A DNA stretch of 9,321 bases from Sphingomonadales bacterium (GTDB taxonomy: Bacteria; Bacteroidota; Bacteroidia; UBA7662), in assembly GCA_016872125.1 (NCBI GenBank), contig VHBD01000047.1:1-9321 (forward strand). The letters run 5' to 3'. The notes below the pieces were generated by a model. It ran no database searches and was not told where the DNA came from. It saw only the letters and a program-made list of their open reading frames with translations. Positions 7,901 through 9,321 of the stretch are shown piece by piece. Position 1 is the first letter of the stretch. Each line of letters opens with the position of its first letter. The position numbers were made by a program, and so were the translations under genes.

Positions 7901-8350
7901 ACGCCAAGGAATAATAGCCGTGAACGAAAAAGGGCGCATCCAAAGGGCGCGCTGTTCGATACTGGCTTCTACGAGGTCCCTGGAATAACCCTCATGATTC
8001 GACTCCTCTAAATCAAGGGTATTCCATAACTTGTCACCAATCTCAGGATAATAACGGCCAATTCGAAGGGCGGCTTCTCGTCGACTCATTCCTTTCATCC
8101 ACCCCCGCATCTGAAACCATGGCCTAATCACGCCCATAGCAAGAACAACAGCATTCGCAACCGCATAAAGGATAAGTAGGCTCAATCGAAAGCCACTATC
8201 GATTTTGGTATAAAACGCCCCGGCGGAAAGCGCCAACCAAGGCCCAATACCCACAACCCCCGCAATCAGCAGACCACGAACAATTCTCCAGGTATAATAA
8301 CGATACCTATACGAATCAATACGCCCTGCGAGGTCGTTGATTTTGTTCAT
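4919..8350 (-). CDS. DUF4175-like large membrane protein with long Gln/Glu/Lys coiled coil
   Basis: A 1143-residue protein of unknown function, resembling the DUF4175 proteins of Bacteroidota. Near the N-terminus are hydrophobic segments at about 24-46 and 55-75, then a soluble stretch (75-150) and a third segment at about 153-175 (LMFLPFLISLMLIWFWF). Residues about 195-515 look like beta-rich, Ig-like modules, probably exposed outside the inner membrane. From about 515 to 1095 it is low-complexity, Gln-, Glu- and Lys-rich coiled coil with Met-rich and Gly/Lys linkers, including GNQQCKKPKAGGSGM (941-955). The tail ELNSYYKERNFRYQQNLL is less biased. The chosen ATG at 8350 overlaps the exodeoxyribonuclease stop as TGATG. 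The frame stays open to a TTG at 8374, but that would add eight residues inside the upstream gene. It overlaps ybeY by four bases. A structural envelope role is only an inference. Confidence 0.88.
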   Translation of the reverse strand: MNKINDLAGRIDSYRYRYYTWRIVRGLLIAGVVGIGPWLALSAGAFYTKIDSGFRLSLLILYAVANAVVLAMGVIRPWFQMRGWMKGMSRREAALRIGRYYPEIGDKLWNTLDLEESNHEGYSRDLVEASIEQRALWMRPFSFTAIIPWRRIRPYALMFLPFLISLMLIWFWFPGMLSEGSRRIVRYNEDYVLPAPFVFDATQTPTKVEAGSDWEVQLATRGSQLPLSATLHTGGKSYKMRRSGPGRFVFDYPNLRDGGSFYFSASGYESGLSEVSVFHRPSLVQLDLWLDYPAYTGRGSEKVSNSGDLQVLRGTVLRYNLRSRYCEGLTLLTENGDALKGSATEYTDASTHSGKQALYSLRWTPTQSGPYWLLLSNRDIPRPDSLVFGIELIEDAPPGIEVGRVDLEDLGMAPSSTLALQGDASLYSGKIWDDYGIGKLSLVYSVRRAGLEDYESKEQYRPLNPEGGRSEKNFDCLVDPEALGLKPGEALRYCFEVEDNNGLQGPQRTRTAYFEIQTLSETEKEKAVEALSKEAATGMEAAQKDLQRAENQTEKLVQKLKQQKEMGWEDRKALEELLKQQQETTSEIQEIQQKLELQQQNKTPSQQKEILDKQQQIQEMAERLLNEEMKEILRNIEKMLRDEADKSEVQRQLEKLQSDQDKVAKELDRMLQFFKELEVEDRLERAGRKLDDLAKRQEELSKETKGNKDLQESAREQDQLRKEMDELMKELKETEAKNQELDRPKDLDGLKEMGEEVQKDQQEALEEAKGGKSRPKAAQKQQKAASGMQKMSSQMKEQLEAQEMEEIEEDLKAMRRLLGQVLKFSFDQEKLIDRLKDQSGYSQAFVQISRDQFRLRDQYDLIKDSLEALSKRVWQIQAPIQKEMSELESQFKAGLDRLTVRDIAGAKAKQQYTMTAANNLANLLSELLQQATEQKANKMPGNQQCKKPKAGGSGMSRLRSMQKKLSDQMQEQMGKNKGPKSGEQKGSPKPQRGEGGKEFAQMVAQQEAIRREMEKIMKEMNKEGKGGNGNKSMQEAIQQMEQTEKELVNKRLTQESLQRQQQILSRMLEAEKAEQEREMEQSRASESAKSREFKPRNAALEELLRQKRREQALYRPVWMELNSYYKERNFRYQQNLLRIQSLK

Positions 8351-9108
8351 CACCAAACCAAAGAAATGGGACAATGATCCGAATGAACGGCCTCAGGATG
8401 TATTTCAGCGGCCTGAATTTTCTGAGCTAACGAAGCGCTAACACATTGATAATCAATCCGCCATCCTTTGTTTTTGACCCTTGCTCCCTGTCGATAAGAC
8501 CACCAAGAATAGCCCACGCGCTCAGGATGAAGGTTCCGATAAGGGTCCACAAAACCCCTCTCCAAAAAACCATCAAACCAAGCCCTTTCCTCCGGAAGAA
8601 AACCGGAAGAATTTGCGTTCCCTACGGGATCATGAATATCAATTGCTTGATGACAAATGTTATAATCCCCAGACACCACCAAGCCCGGGAGCCGTAAAGC
8701 AAGACCTTGAACATACGGACCAAAGAAATCCAAAAATTTCATTTTGTAAACTTGACGCTCTTCCCCCGACGAGCCCGAGGGCATATAGACCGACATCAAA
8801 GAAAAATCCCTGAAATCCAATCTCAAAACCCTTCCTTCATCGTCAATCCAGGATTCCCCAACGCCGTGAACTACCGCAAGGGGTTCATGCCGAGACAAGA
8901 CGGCAACGCCGCTGTACCCGGGCTTAACGGCGGATTCGGTATGTATAAAATATCCCGCGTCTTGAAGTGGTGACCAATCAAATTGATGCTCAAAGGCTTT
9001 AGTTTCTTGAAGCGCTATAAGGTCTGCGTTCTGCTCCAACAACCAAGAGCTAAGGCCCTTGGTTTCGGCGGCACGAATCCCGTTTACGTTGTACGTTATG
9101 CTTTTCAT
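8350..9108 (-). CDS. xth: Exodeoxyribonuclease III / AP endonuclease (EEP superfamily)
   Basis: A 252-residue enzyme, the usual size for the Xth family. It cleaves DNA 5' to abasic sites and removes 3'-blocking groups or nucleotides from duplex DNA in base-excision repair, in the cytoplasm, with a divalent metal. All catalytic motifs are visible: ITYNVNGIRAA with Asn7, LQETK with metal-ligand Glu35, VYMPSG with Tyr108, SGDYNICH with Asp148 and Asn150, WRIDYQ with Asp219, and VHSDHCP with the Asp244-His245 pair. The ATG at 9108 directly abuts the TAA of the upstream cyclophilin gene with no gap. Its own TGA shares a base with the start of the DUF4175-like gene. There is no room for a separate promoter at either junction, so it is probably cotranscribed with its neighbours. 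Its closest relatives within the family (exonuclease III versus ExoA-like) cannot be settled by eye. Confidence 0.96.
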   Translation of the reverse strand: MKSITYNVNGIRAAETKGLSSWLLEQNADLIALQETKAFEHQFDWSPLQDAGYFIHTESAVKPGYSGVAVLSRHEPLAVVHGVGESWIDDEGRVLRLDFRDFSLMSVYMPSGSSGEERQVYKMKFLDFFGPYVQGLALRLPGLVVSGDYNICHQAIDIHDPVGNANSSGFLPEERAWFDGFLERGFVDPYRNLHPERVGYSWWSYRQGARVKNKGWRIDYQCVSASLAQKIQAAEIHPEAVHSDHCPISLVW

Positions 9109-9321
9109 TTATTTGACCAACCCCGCTTTCAGGATGCGAACGTCTTCGCTAGGACGATCCGCGCCCCCCGTAGGAGTCGTGGCTATACGATCCAAAACAT
9201 CAAAGCCCTCTACCAATTGTCCAAAGACCGTATAGCCCCCATCCAAATGGGGGGTACCGCCCTCTTGCCGATATACTTTTTTGTCTGCATCGCTGTATTT
9301 GCGGCCGGTTCTGGATTCCAT
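9109..9321 (-). CDS. Cyclophilin-type peptidyl-prolyl cis-trans isomerase, C-terminal fragment
   Basis: Only the last 70 residues and the TAA stop are in the window; the gene continues past the right edge. The ATG at 9321 is almost certainly an internal methionine, because a complete cyclophilin domain needs about 160 residues. Cyclophilins catalyse isomerisation of X-Pro peptide bonds during protein folding. The diagnostic stretch is GGTPHLDGGYTVFGQLVEGF, carrying the conserved TPHLDG-x-TVFG motif of the active-site region, followed by DVLDRIATTPTGGADRPSEDVRI. The preceding charged segment ESRTGRKYSDADKKVYRQ resembles the insertion common in Bacteroidota cyclophilins. Whether it carries a signal peptide or lipobox, and so acts in the cytoplasm or periplasm, cannot be seen. 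The stop codon abuts the start of the exodeoxyribonuclease gene, suggesting coupled expression. Confidence 0.93.
   Translation of the reverse strand: MESRTGRKYSDADKKVYRQEGGTPHLDGGYTVFGQLVEGFDVLDRIATTPTGGADRPSEDVRILKAGLVK

Noticed and set aside
8351..8374. Upstream TTG start for the DUF4175-like gene, adding eight residues
   Set aside because: It would start inside the exodeoxyribonuclease gene. The ATG at 8350 gives a classic TGATG junction and an N-terminus similar to what I recall for the family.

Overview
The window is a fragment of a Bacteroidota chromosome. This is inferred from the proteins: a DUF4175-type giant membrane coiled-coil protein, a YbeY with the Bacteroidota-style Asp in place of the third metal-binding His, a cyclophilin with the insert typical of the phylum, and a Big_5-type lipoprotein. 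Shine-Dalgarno sequences are weak or absent, which also fits. I cannot place it to genus. Nothing suggests a mobile element, prophage, CRISPR array or RNA gene.

All seven genes lie on the minus strand, so transcription runs from the right edge to the left. In order they are: the C-terminal end of a cyclophilin peptidyl-prolyl isomerase (cut by the right edge), exodeoxyribonuclease III, a 1143-residue DUF4175-like protein, the rRNA endonuclease YbeY, the tRNA uridine-modifying enzyme MnmG, a zinc-knuckle class I SAM methyltransferase, and a surface lipoprotein with an Ig-like domain (cut by the left edge). The lipoprotein fills the left 1.5 kb. It is easily missed because it starts with GTG and has no stop inside the window.

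The first four genes are packed tightly: TAA directly followed by ATG, then a TGATG overlap, then an ATGA overlap. This is typical of translational coupling. The last three are separated by gaps of 36, 48 and 61 bases, and all three start with GTG, each with an in-frame stop 4 to 11 codons upstream. There is no convincing terminator between any of the genes, so one long operon or a set of overlapping transcripts is plausible.

The most interesting signal is a perfect 14-bp palindrome, GTTCCACGTGGAAC, lying across the mnmG start codon. It matches the ParB-binding centromere site parS at 14 of 16 consensus positions, and the GTG start codon lies inside it. This suggests that the segment is near the chromosome origin and that mnmG's 5' end doubles as a partition site. 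Otherwise the genes are conserved housekeeping functions (DNA repair, ribosome maturation, tRNA modification) around two cell-envelope proteins of unknown role.
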